In this document: piece by piece, positions 1 through 8,192 of the stretch | How the letters are laid out: every line of letters starts with the position of its first letter | How positions within the stretch are numbered: position 1 is the stretch's first letter | Assembly: GCA_002499185.1 (NCBI GenBank) | Contig: DAKN01000047.1 | Span: 1-10,909, forward strand | DNA length: 10,909 nt | From: Candidatus Pacearchaeota archaeon UBA284 | Lineage (GTDB): Archaea > Nanobdellota > Nanobdellia > Pacearchaeales > UBA284 | Direction: 5' to 3' | The notes under the pieces: model-generated | Databases searched by the model: none | What the model was told of the DNA's origin: nothing | What the model saw: the letters and a program-made list of their open reading frames with translations, nothing else | Made by a program: the position numbers and the translations under genes

Positions 1-439
1 AAAAAGACAAGTAAGTTTATATGGAATATTTATTTAAAAAAAGCCCCAATCCGTTGACTACAATGGTTTACAAGACTGACAGATAAACGCCAGGTGGTAA
101 CAAAGTGTATATACCATATGGGTTTTGGTGGGTATTCAAGCATTGTAAACCGCTCAAACTTTTCCCAACAAATCGGGACAGGCTGTGTAGGTGGAAAGTA
201 AACTACTCCACAACTTAGCAAAGCGATCTCATGAACGAAGTGAATAATCCCTTACGGAAGATACACTCAATCGTTATGTATTCCGATCCATTAGACATGA
301 GTGAAATGTGGAAAGGATGTAGAAAGATTCCGTAGGATTCGTAAAAGAGCTTAAACCTGCTGTAAATTCCGTTGTTGTCGTAGTTTCTTATTTATTTTAC
401 AGTATTTAACCCTTTACTTTTAAGAACATTATCCAAACC
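1..439. other. Gene-poor stretch downstream of hsdR; possible structured-RNA or intron remnant
   Basis: I find no convincing protein gene here. The longest frame (minus strand, 30-221, 63 codons) has no recognisable motif and no ribosome binding site that I trust. The plus-strand text has the look of structured RNA. There is a 9-bp inverted repeat (GGTTTACAA near 65-73, TTGTAAACC near 144-152). A smaller stem (GTGGA/TCCAC) lies around 191-211. The stretch from about 225 to 370 reads to me like domain I of a bacterial group II intron, but this is a recollection of style, not an alignment. No domain V hairpin and no reverse transcriptase are present, so any intron would be a truncated remnant. 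The stretch also holds the 3' end of the defence operon transcript; I see no clear hairpin-plus-T terminator for it. Confidence 0.25.
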
Positions 440-844
440 TCAAGCACAAAGCAGTAGCTCTGCCTGCTTGAGCACCGTTTCAGTCGCTGATTTTTCTTTG
501 TCGGGCGGGTAGCCGTATTTCCGTAGTATCCTTTTCACTTTTAACCGGATTTCAGCCTGAACGCTTTCTTTGAGCGTCCAGTCGATGGTAACGCTGCTTC
601 TTAGTGTTTGAGTAAGTTCAAGGGCAATTTTTCGTAGTACTTCATCACCCAATACTTTTACCGCGCTGTCATTAACACCCAGTGCATCGTAAAAGGCGAT
701 TTCGTCTTCGGTTAGATTGAGTTCTTTTTCTCTGTTTTGATCATCTCTTATTTTTCTGGCAAGTTCTATGAGCTCTTCTATTACTTCTGCTGCTTCGATG
801 CTTCTGTTGATGTATTTTTTGATAGTTTCATCAAGCATCTGCAT
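440..844 (-). CDS. hsdR: HsdR C-terminal domain fragment, separated from hsdR by a frameshift
   Basis: This 134-codon frame encodes the missing C-terminal end of the type I restriction subunit just upstream. It is a helix-rich, charged segment with the typical HsdR tail pattern (IEAAEVIEELIELARKIRD, about residues 17-35). In HsdR this region is the helical domain that docks the motor subunit onto the methyltransferase core (family knowledge). The real continuity runs further upstream. Reading the same frame from 904 gives 20 more residues (LLNDEIRIKLRRNLVRGRSF) that join directly onto HsdR residue 897 if one A is removed from the A8 run at 905-912. The ATG at 844 is therefore probably an internal methionine and not a true start. 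There is no obvious ribosome binding site before it. Separate expression of this fragment is possible but unsupported. Confidence 0.8.
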   Translation of the reverse strand: MQMLDETIKKYINRSIEAAEVIEELIELARKIRDDQNREKELNLTEDEIAFYDALGVNDSAVKVLGDEVLRKIALELTQTLRSSVTIDWTLKESVQAEIRLKVKRILRKYGYPPDKEKSATETVLKQAELLLCA

Positions 845-890
845 AAAGGACCTACCCCGTACAAGATTTCTTCTGAGTTTTATGCGTATC

Positions 891-3596
891 TCATCGTTGA
901 GTAGTTTTTTTTAACGCTTCAAAGGCAAGATTTTTTTGTGGCATATCTTTGACTTCTGCCAAAAAGCCTTCGGACAAAATAGAGATATCGGGTCTTTTTA
1001 TGCCTGCTGCTTCAAAAATATCAATAATTCTATCTGATATTACGGCTTTTGATATAATTTGCTTAATGGCTGATTCTACTTGATTTCCTTTTATTTTCCT
1101 ATCCCCTGTAACCTTTGTCAACGATGATTTTACAGCTTGAAAAAATCCTACATCTTCTTTAATTTTCATTGCTTCTGGATGCGGGATGGATAAAGAAAAT
1201 GCTTTAAGCAGTGCGGATGTCTCTATCACAAATCTTTCTTTTTTATCTTCTTCTTTTAATAAATGCTCCAGTGCATCGGGTATAAAAGTTATTCTCTCTT
1301 CGGGTTTAAGTTCAAAGAATTTTTTATAATCAAAGCCATAAAACATATCCTTTACAACTTCAAATTTTTCAAGCATCAGACTTACAGCCACTTCCTGTTC
1401 AAAGGCTGGTTTACCTCTGCCACCGCTCTCGGTGTAATCCATCAGAGCTTTTTTAAGCTCAACACCTATGCCCATATAATCCACAACAATGCCGCCCTCT
1501 TTTCCGGGGGAAACGCGATTTACCCTTGCTATTGCCTGCATAAGTGTATGTCCCTGCATTGGCTTATCTAAATACATGGTATGAAGACAGGGAACATCAA
1601 AGCCTGTTAAAAACATATCCCTTACAATAAGGAGTTTTAATTCATGGTTGGTGTCTTTGAAGTTGTCGCTTATCTGTTTTCTCCTTTGTTTATTTCTTAT
1701 ATGTTGTTGCCATTCTTTAGGATCAGATGCCGAGCCAGTCATGACAATTTTGATAAATCCTTTATTATCATCGTCATTATGCCAGTGTGGTCTTATCCTG
1801 ATTATTTCGTTGTAAAGGTCAATACAGATACGCCTCGACATGCACACAATCATACCTTTGCCATCGATAACCGAAAGTCTGGCTTCGAAGTGCTGTACAA
1901 TATCTTCTGCAATTTTTTTAATTCTATTTGGGGTGCCTGCGACTTTTTCAAGCTCCGCCCATTTTGTTTTTAATCGTTCCTTACCTTCTATTTCTTCACC
2001 TTCGGTAACCTCTTCGAATTCCTGGTCTATTTTAGGTCTTTCTTCGGGTTTTAAATCCAATTTGGCAAGCCGCGATTCATAGTATATCCTTACGGTTGCA
2101 CCATCTTCTACTGCCTGCTCTATATCGTACACATCTACATAGTTACCAAAAACTGCGGGAGTACTTTTATCAACTTTCTCAATTGGGGTTCCAGTAAAAC
2201 CTATAAACGAGGCATTGGGTAAGGCATCTCGCAAATATTTAGCATATCCATAGGTGATTAAAGTCTTATCTTTTTTATCCATAATCTTTGCGCTGAAACC
2301 ATACTGACTTCGATGGGCTTCGTCGGCAATTACAATGATATTGTGTCGTTCTGATAAAAGAGGATATTTTTCCCGCTCTTCTTCCAAAAAGAATTTCTGT
2401 ATGGTGGTAAAAACAATACCCCCTGATGCCACCTTTAACAGTTCCTGCAACTCTTTTCGTGAACCTGCCTGAACGGGTCTTTGCCTTAAAATATCCTGAC
2501 AACGGCTAAATGTACCAAAAAGCTGATCGTCCAAATCGTTACGATCGGTTAATACAACAATTGTAGGATTATCGAATTCTCGTATGATTTTGCTGGCATA
2601 AAATACCATGGTAAGGCTTTTACCGGAACCTTGCGTATGCCACACCACACCAGCTTTTTTGTCGCCTATTGATTGAGTTTTTACAGTGGGAAGTCCATAA
2701 TCTTCGGGATTTTCACTGACATAATTTGCAGGTCTGGCTTTTGCTCTGAAGGTTGAATCTACCGCTTTATTAACTGCCCAATATTGATGGTAGGCAGCCA
2801 GTTTCTTTTTTGTTTCTTTATCTTTTTCAAATACTATAAAGTTTCTGACAATATCGAGAATCCTTGTTTTATCAAACATTCCCTTTAGCAGGACTTCTAT
2901 TTCTACCGGGTTGTTTTCTGGTTTTTCTCCGTTAATTGTTTTCCATTGCATAAAGCGCTCGGTTTCGGAGGTGATGGTACCTGATCGTGCCTGCAAGCCG
3001 TCGCTTATGACGAGAATTTCGTTATATTTAAACAGTGAGGGGATCTGTTCCTTATAGGTTTGCAGCTGGTTGTATGCATCCCAGATAGTAGCATTTTCGT
3101 CGGCTGGATTTTTGAGTTCCATCACAACTAATGGCAACCCATTGATAAACAACACAACATCGGGCCGGCGTTCAATATTGTTTTCTACAACGGTAAACTG
3201 GTTGGTAACCAGAAATTCGTTGTTATGACAATCGCGAAAGTCAAAAAGCCAGATTTTATCGTAGCGTTCTTCGTTGTCTTTTCTTATGGCAACATCCACA
3301 CCATCAGTGAGCATTTTATGGAAGCGTTCGTTTTCATAAAGCAGGCTCTGGCTTTCGTTTGTGAGGATTTGTTTGATTGCTTGTTCTATAGTTTCACTCC
3401 GGGCTTTCGGGTTGATTCTTTGTAGAGCCAGCCTTAATCTATCAACCAGCACAACTTTGGAATAATCACTACGCAACGCTGCTATTCCGCCGGGCAGATA
3501 TTCTTCATAATCTCCACGGGCTACCTCGTAGTCAAGATTTTTGAATGCCGAAAGCACAAAGTTTTCAAGGTCGGATTCGTAGATAGATTTCTTCAT
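891..3596 (-). CDS. hsdR: Type I restriction endonuclease subunit R (HsdR), frameshifted near its 3' end
   Basis: HsdR is the ATP-driven translocase and nuclease subunit of a type I restriction-modification complex. It cuts unmodified DNA away from the HsdS-defined site. The 901-residue frame has an N-terminal PD-(D/E)xK nuclease domain (PD at 145-146, ELK at 160-162, QxxxYK-type motif near 177-182). The SF2 motor follows: Walker A TQGSGKS at 321-327, DEAH at 425-428, FTGTP at 467-471 and motif VI QAIARVNR at 687-694. All key residues look intact. The start ATG lies five bases after the hsdS stop, so the two are coupled. The frame ends early (TTQR, stop at 891-893) because of an eight-A run at 905-912. 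With seven As it continues to 440, giving 1051 residues, a normal HsdR length. The nuclease and motor are complete as sequenced, but the HsdM/HsdS-docking tail is lost unless slippage restores the frame. Confidence 0.93.
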   Translation of the reverse strand: MKKSIYESDLENFVLSAFKNLDYEVARGDYEEYLPGGIAALRSDYSKVVLVDRLRLALQRINPKARSETIEQAIKQILTNESQSLLYENERFHKMLTDGVDVAIRKDNEERYDKIWLFDFRDCHNNEFLVTNQFTVVENNIERRPDVVLFINGLPLVVMELKNPADENATIWDAYNQLQTYKEQIPSLFKYNEILVISDGLQARSGTITSETERFMQWKTINGEKPENNPVEIEVLLKGMFDKTRILDIVRNFIVFEKDKETKKKLAAYHQYWAVNKAVDSTFRAKARPANYVSENPEDYGLPTVKTQSIGDKKAGVVWHTQGSGKSLTMVFYASKIIREFDNPTIVVLTDRNDLDDQLFGTFSRCQDILRQRPVQAGSRKELQELLKVASGGIVFTTIQKFFLEEEREKYPLLSERHNIIVIADEAHRSQYGFSAKIMDKKDKTLITYGYAKYLRDALPNASFIGFTGTPIEKVDKSTPAVFGNYVDVYDIEQAVEDGATVRIYYESRLAKLDLKPEERPKIDQEFEEVTEGEEIEGKERLKTKWAELEKVAGTPNRIKKIAEDIVQHFEARLSVIDGKGMIVCMSRRICIDLYNEIIRIRPHWHNDDDNKGFIKIVMTGSASDPKEWQQHIRNKQRRKQISDNFKDTNHELKLLIVRDMFLTGFDVPCLHTMYLDKPMQGHTLMQAIARVNRVSPGKEGGIVVDYMGIGVELKKALMDYTESGGRGKPAFEQEVAVSLMLEKFEVVKDMFYGFDYKKFFELKPEERITFIPDALEHLLKEEDKKERFVIETSALLKAFSLSIPHPEAMKIKEDVGFFQAVKSSLTKVTGDRKIKGNQVESAIKQIISKAVISDRIIDIFEAAGIKRPDISILSEGFLAEVKDMPQKNLAFEALKKTTQR
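905..912 (-). repeat. A8 homopolymer (minus strand) at the hsdR frameshift point
   Basis: Eight consecutive A residues on the coding strand follow GCG-TT. With eight As hsdR reads KKTTQR and stops at 891-893. With seven it reads KK then LLNDEIRIKLRRN and continues to the stop at 440. Similar A8 tracts occur in frame elsewhere in the operon: 5106-5113 and 5437-5444 in SIR2, 6187-6194 in Ago, and 9101-9108 in hsdM. Length alone therefore does not mark this one as special; its effect on the frame does. Possible explanations are a phase-variable tract, transcriptional slippage, a fixed mutation or a sequencing error. Confidence 0.85.
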
Positions 3597-3601
3597 GATT
3601 T

Positions 3602-4900
3602 TTACTCAATTGGTACACGAATTTTGCCTGACATAAGTTTGGGGAGGAGGGAATCGCGGATGGAGGATAATGTTTGATTTTGTATTAAATTATTGTAGGT
3701 TTTTCCTAAAATCTGTCCTATAATTTTGTTAAATTTATTTAAAACTTCATTAGTAGGCAAAACTAATTTCATGTTCCTTAAAGTTTCTTGATTAACACTT
3801 TGCAATGTCGTTCCCACAGCATAATTTGATAAATTCTCTTTTAGTTTTTGTAGGATTAGGAAGAAATATAAAAAATTCTCGGGATTATTAAGCCTATAAC
3901 GTATGCTAAATCCAGAGTAAATTACATTTTCTAAATCTCCAAGAACAAGTGAAACTTCTCCGGGACTAGCACTTCTTGCAATTAAGATATCTCTATTATG
4001 TAACAGATACTCTTTAGCTTTCTTTAAATTAATTTCAATTTTGTCAAGATGTTCTTTTAAAAGAAGTTTATTATTGGCAATATCCCGAACATTCGCGATA
4101 AAAAATTCTGTATCTCCAGATTCATTTCTCAGATAATTAATTCCATTTTTGAAAGCTCCAAATTCTTCCAAACATCCGACATACCACCCCTTCGGTATTT
4201 CTTTGCCGAGTTCTTCATCAAAAACCATATCTCCTCCGGAGCTTTTGTAGGGTTTGCCTTCTTCATTCGGGAATTCAAAGTCCACAAACCAGTGCTTAAA
4301 AATGGCTTTGCCGATTTCTTCAAGTGTTTTGTTCATCTGCTGGTTGAGTTCTATTTTGGCATCGAGGTCGGAGAGGATTTTGGCGATGGCGGATTGCTCG
4401 GGGAGCGATGGAAAAGCAAATTTAAGCTCCTTTAATCTACTGCCAGAAAGCTCTCCAAATGTAGTTCCTCCTGCATTTGATTTTAAAACATCTACATTCT
4501 GTTTCAATAAATAAAATAAGAATTGCGATGTTGTTTTATCATTTGGGATTAGATTTCTAAACCCCTGATTCGTTGTAACTTCATCCTCTGCAATTGCTAA
4601 ATATCCAACTGGCGCACGAGTAGTTAATAAAACAGTCCCCTTTGGTAATAATTTTGCACTGCTATTCTCTAAACCATCTTTTGTGATATTTCTTTCTCCT
4701 CTTTTAATGTACCTAAACTTAAAAGTTGATAAGTCTCTTGGAGTTATCCAAGCAATATCTCCATCCCAATATTCTGATATTTTCGTTGATGGTGTTCCTC
4801 CTCCAACGACTTCTGAAACTTCTCCAATTTCTTTAACTTTCCAATCTTCAGGTATCATCCCTATTTCAGTTTGTTTGAATGTGGTTTTGTTGAGTTTCAT
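3602..4900 (-). CDS. hsdS: Type I restriction-modification specificity subunit (HsdS)
   Basis: HsdS recognises the bipartite DNA target and holds two HsdM and two HsdR subunits together. Residues are counted from the ATG at 4900. There are two target recognition domains, each with an adjacent conserved helix. TRD1 (about 1-165) opens with the classic TEIGMIPEDWKV. Central conserved region 1 (about 166-230) has LPEQSAIAKILSDLDAKIELNQQMNK-type helix sequence followed by FKHWFVDFEFP. TRD2 (about 235-380) starts at GKEIPKGWYV. The second helical region ends in SLLPKLMSGKIRV. At 432 residues it is a normal full-length HsdS. An in-frame extension back to 4951 exists, but I choose 4900 because its ATG follows the SIR2 stop by one base, an A/G-rich stretch precedes it, and homologues begin near TEIGxIPxDW. 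The TRDs are more AT-rich than the conserved helices, as expected for swapped specificity domains. Confidence 0.93.
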   Translation of the reverse strand: MKLNKTTFKQTEIGMIPEDWKVKEIGEVSEVVGGGTPSTKISEYWDGDIAWITPRDLSTFKFRYIKRGERNITKDGLENSSAKLLPKGTVLLTTRAPVGYLAIAEDEVTTNQGFRNLIPNDKTTSQFLFYLLKQNVDVLKSNAGGTTFGELSGSRLKELKFAFPSLPEQSAIAKILSDLDAKIELNQQMNKTLEEIGKAIFKHWFVDFEFPNEEGKPYKSSGGDMVFDEELGKEIPKGWYVGCLEEFGAFKNGINYLRNESGDTEFFIANVRDIANNKLLLKEHLDKIEINLKKAKEYLLHNRDILIARSASPGEVSLVLGDLENVIYSGFSIRYRLNNPENFLYFFLILQKLKENLSNYAVGTTLQSVNQETLRNMKLVLPTNEVLNKFNKIIGQILGKTYNNLIQNQTLSSIRDSLLPKLMSGKIRVPIE

Positions 4901-4901
4901 A

Positions 4902-6173
4902 TTAAAATATTCTTTTTTCTTTATCATATTTGAGTTCATCAATAAAAGCATTAATATTTCCTTCTTTCAATAAATATAAAAATTCTTCGGTTCCTATTGG
5001 TATATATTCAAAACTTTCGGGAGATATGGTTTTTAAATTGAATTCAGGCAAATCAGAATATAAAGGGTTTTTTTGAATGTTTTCGAATTCTTCAATAATC
5101 AATTGTTTTTTTTCTCCTTTTAGAATTTTTAGATTATACTTCACTTCAAAATTATTTTCTTCATTTAGTTCATCGTTTAATTTTGGATTAAATATTATCA
5201 AAATTTTATCATGGTTATTCATTAGCTCATTAAATATAAGGTTATTAATGTGAGGATCAAAAAAACTATAACCTATAACTAAATAATATTTTTTCTCTTT
5301 TAATTTTGCTTTAAACATTTCCAGCAAGCTAAAAAAAGGATCAACTGTATATATTTTAGAACCATGACCAAAAATTAATAGTGGATCAATATCAACATTT
5401 TCATTATCTATGGTTTCGTTATTTTTTTCATTAAACTTTTTTTTGATTGTTCCATCTGTTAACCTAATCCAGTCCAGAGACCCGTGTAATTTGTAATAAT
5501 TAATTCTAGAAGCCGAATATGTATTTTCATCAATATCTGATTTATCAAAACCAACCCATTTATTGCTAACAAATCCAATATAATGAGTATTTTCTTCTTT
5601 AAAAGCAACTTCCATTAATAGATCGTTGTTTAAAGTAAAAACATCTAATTTGATTTTAGTGCTTGTTAATTTCTTTTGTATAAATTCTTTTAGTTGGTTT
5701 AAATATGAAGTGTTATCATTTGAAATATTAATATTACATAACCATTCCTGATAGCAGTTATTAATAATTTTACTTTCTATAGATGTATATAAATCACTTT
5801 CATACTTTTTTTCTTCTTTATTAAAATCTTGTTCTAATATCATTAACTTATCAGACCAATTACCGGTAACAGGATAAGGCAAATAATTATCTCTATTTTT
5901 GATTCTTCTTAATAAAACAGCAAATTCTTCAATATTTGGGATATATAAGTATTTTCCATTGCTTTCAAGAAAACGCCACCGTGCTTGATAATCTAAACAG
6001 GAAAGAATAAATTTAATCGTTTTCTTTTCAATATTGGAAAAAATATTACTACTTCCATCATTAGACTTATTTTCTAAATCTTTAAGCATTTCACCAGATA
6101 ATTTACATCCTGCTGGTCTTGAAAAACCAGCACCTGTAAATATTAATATATCGTTGTATAAATTATCTGTCAT
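4902..6173 (-). CDS. SIR2-domain protein, probable NADase effector partner of Argonaute
   Basis: This SIR2-family protein is predicted to hydrolyse NAD+ when activated. Visible motifs, counted from the ATG at 6173 (423 aa), are the Rossmann-type FTGAGFSRPAG (GAGFS about 14-18), TLNND (180-184, the TxNxD motif), KLHGS with the catalytic-type His at about 230, and GYSFFDPHIN (about 301-310). This set matches SIR2-like defence proteins better than zinc-binding deacetylases; no CxxC pairs are seen. The region beyond about 325 is lysine/glutamate-rich and I cannot name it; it may contact Argonaute. The ATG at 6171-6173 overlaps the Ago stop as ATGA, implying translational coupling and a shared complex. 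A GTG at 6182 gives an alternative start three codons longer. SIR2 proteins paired with inactive long pAgos are known abortive-infection effectors that deplete NAD+ after target recognition. That role here is inference from family and context. Confidence 0.88.
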   Translation of the reverse strand: MTDNLYNDILIFTGAGFSRPAGCKLSGEMLKDLENKSNDGSSNIFSNIEKKTIKFILSCLDYQARWRFLESNGKYLYIPNIEEFAVLLRRIKNRDNYLPYPVTGNWSDKLMILEQDFNKEEKKYESDLYTSIESKIINNCYQEWLCNINISNDNTSYLNQLKEFIQKKLTSTKIKLDVFTLNNDLLMEVAFKEENTHYIGFVSNKWVGFDKSDIDENTYSASRINYYKLHGSLDWIRLTDGTIKKKFNEKNNETIDNENVDIDPLLIFGHGSKIYTVDPFFSLLEMFKAKLKEKKYYLVIGYSFFDPHINNLIFNELMNNHDKILIIFNPKLNDELNEENNFEVKYNLKILKGEKKQLIIEEFENIQKNPLYSDLPEFNLKTISPESFEYIPIGTEEFLYLLKEGNINAFIDELKYDKEKRIF

Positions 6174-8179
6174 ATAAACCACACAGTTTTTTTTGCCACT
6201 TGATTATCAGGTAAGTCATTTAAACTAAAATTAGACATATATTCAGCAATCAATTTTGAATATATGATGGTAACAGGTTGTGATTTTTGTTTTAAGCTCT
6301 TCCAATACAGCCGTGAGAATTCATAAACTTGACTTATTATATCTTCATAATTAAAACTTTTACCTGGGTCAAAAATTCTTAATTTAACAGGATATTCTTC
6401 CTGACGTATTGGGTTTTCGGGCTTCTCCCAATAACGTAAATTATTAAATAATAAATATTCATTTGTCTTCAATTTAACGTATAGGCCACTTTGAGGCATG
6501 TATCTTTCATAGTCATTGTCAAAACATAAGTCAGTAGATGTTTTTGTATCATTAATTTCTACAATACAAAAAGCCACACCTAATCCAATTTTTTCAGTTA
6601 AATATTTTTCAATGTTTTTATTTTCTTTTTCATTTAAAGGTTTATAATAGTGAATGACAACTTTTTCAATGGAGTTGCTTTCCTTTTTGTATGCATCAAT
6701 TGCATTCGATAATTGTTCTATAATTGTATTTACATTATTTGATTTGCTAAAATTAATATTTTTAATTATACCTTCATTATCAAAGTAAACAGCAGAACCC
6801 AGATATGTGTTATTATTCATCCTATAAACATTAAAACCAATAGTTAACTGATTATAATGTTTTCTTGCTAGTTTCCATGGGATACCTCCAATTTTGGCAA
6901 GCATTGCTATTGCAATATTCGGTAAACTAAAATGAAAATTTTCTTGAAATATTTTGTCTCTATTGATAAATTGAGAAGAAATCCCTTTTTTTAACAAAAT
7001 ATTTTTTATTTCAAAATATTTATTACTTTCTTCTTTTTTTGCATTAGATTTAGCAAAAGGCATAATACAAATTGCTAATAAATTATCATAATTTGGGTCT
7101 GGGAGATTTTGATTAATTAATTCTATTATTTCCTCAAGTTTGTTATACTTTATTTTAATTCCAGAAAAGTTTGCAGGTATTCCAACATAGCTTTCTAAAC
7201 CTGGGAAATGTCTAAATCCTCTTGCAAAAAAATTAGCTAATCTATTAGCGCTTTCACTATCTTGATATATAAATATCAATTTTGTATTATCTACATCATC
7301 AGGGATTTTATAAGGACCGTAATCTCTCATTCCATTAATTGTGCTATAGTCTTTTTGGTTATCTCTGAAAATCATTTTATTCTTTTCAAAATCAACCAAA
7401 TTAATTTCATTATCTGTTTTTCTTATGAAAGTTGGGAAAATTGTTATTTCTTCTTTTAATGAATTGGAAATAGATTCTATACATTTTTTTATTTTTTCAT
7501 AATCATCTTTATAAAACTGCTGAATCGGATGAGGTTTTATTCCATATTTTGTTCTTAATTCTTTATTAAATTTTACGGATAAATTTTTATCAAAATTTTC
7601 TTCTCTTTTTGCTAAAAGATTATTAATTAAAACCTTAATATTTGAAAATTGCTCATTTGTTTCAATATACCCTATGTATGTATCTCTGCTACCAATACTT
7701 AAAGAAAGCTCTATATTGGGTTGTTCTCCAAAAACATTAAAAACTAAATCATACCTTATATATCGTTTGATATCATCGTTGAAACTCCCATTTTCTTCAT
7801 ATAAAGAAAGATCGCAACCTTCTTTATATGGTTCAATGATAAAATCATTCTTTAGTTTTTTAATAGTTGTTTCTTTTAACCATTTTTTTAACAAATGTCT
7901 ATTTTTAGTAATATCTATTTCAATTTCATCTTCTGATTTATCATAAAATGAAATATAAACATAATTTTCTCCTTTAATTTTCACCTTTTTTAATTCATCA
8001 ATTTTTTTCTTTAGATTTTCATTAGGATCTTTAATAAAATCAAAATCTAATAACCTTGATAATTTATATCCCGCCCAAGTAATTTTATTAATATCACTAT
8101 ATTGATCATCAAAATGCAAGTACAGTAGTATTTCCCTGTCTTTAATTTCTACCTTAAACCGATTAATTATTATATTCAT
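6170..8179 (-). CDS. Long prokaryotic Argonaute (pAgo), catalytically inactive, likely long-B type
   Basis: This 669-residue protein is Argonaute-like in its C-terminal half. The MID domain (about 330-435) shows FRHFPGLESYVGIP and the 5'-phosphate pocket residues Y388, K392, Q403 and K429 (YKQK pattern), so guide binding looks intact. The PIWI domain (about 440-669) starts with LTIGFNVYR. The first catalytic Asp of the DEDX tetrad is Asn450. The strand that normally carries the later Asp reads VVIHYYKPL (507-515). The last position, around PVTIIYSKLIAEY (635-647), has no His or Asp. Slicing is therefore unlikely. The HYYKPL motif resembles long-B pAgos. The N-terminal 330 residues should hold the N, linker and perhaps a reduced PAZ domain; I cannot place their limits. 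A GAGG ribosome binding site sits five to six bases before the ATG. The overlap with SIR2 (ATGA) points to a guide-directed sensor with SIR2 as effector. Very low GC; one counted 60-base line in the neighbouring SIR2 gene has 14 G/C. Confidence 0.87.
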   Translation of the reverse strand: MNIIINRFKVEIKDREILLYLHFDDQYSDINKITWAGYKLSRLLDFDFIKDPNENLKKKIDELKKVKIKGENYVYISFYDKSEDEIEIDITKNRHLLKKWLKETTIKKLKNDFIIEPYKEGCDLSLYEENGSFNDDIKRYIRYDLVFNVFGEQPNIELSLSIGSRDTYIGYIETNEQFSNIKVLINNLLAKREENFDKNLSVKFNKELRTKYGIKPHPIQQFYKDDYEKIKKCIESISNSLKEEITIFPTFIRKTDNEINLVDFEKNKMIFRDNQKDYSTINGMRDYGPYKIPDDVDNTKLIFIYQDSESANRLANFFARGFRHFPGLESYVGIPANFSGIKIKYNKLEEIIELINQNLPDPNYDNLLAICIMPFAKSNAKKEESNKYFEIKNILLKKGISSQFINRDKIFQENFHFSLPNIAIAMLAKIGGIPWKLARKHYNQLTIGFNVYRMNNNTYLGSAVYFDNEGIIKNINFSKSNNVNTIIEQLSNAIDAYKKESNSIEKVVIHYYKPLNEKENKNIEKYLTEKIGLGVAFCIVEINDTKTSTDLCFDNDYERYMPQSGLYVKLKTNEYLLFNNLRYWEKPENPIRQEEYPVKLRIFDPGKSFNYEDIISQVYEFSRLYWKSLKQKSQPVTIIYSKLIAEYMSNFSLNDLPDNQVAKKTVWFI

Positions 8180-8192
8180 ATTTACCTCAAAT
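8180..8192 (-). promoter_or_regulatory. Ribosome binding site before Argonaute
   Basis: The minus strand reads TTTGAGGTAAAT directly before the Argonaute ATG at 8179, with GAGG at a normal distance. It is the best Shine-Dalgarno match in the operon and fixes the Ago start. Most other genes here rely on overlap coupling or A-rich leaders, so Ago may be initiated independently of its upstream neighbour. Confidence 0.6.

Noticed and set aside
30..221. 63-codon minus-strand frame as a gene
   Set aside because: No recognisable domain, no ribosome binding site, and odd composition; the same bases carry inverted repeats that fit structured RNA better.
4901..4951. Upstream 17-codon extension of HsdS overlapping the end of SIR2
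   Set aside because: The ATG at 4900 has the better position, one base after the SIR2 stop, and matches the usual HsdS N-terminus; the extension has no family resemblance.
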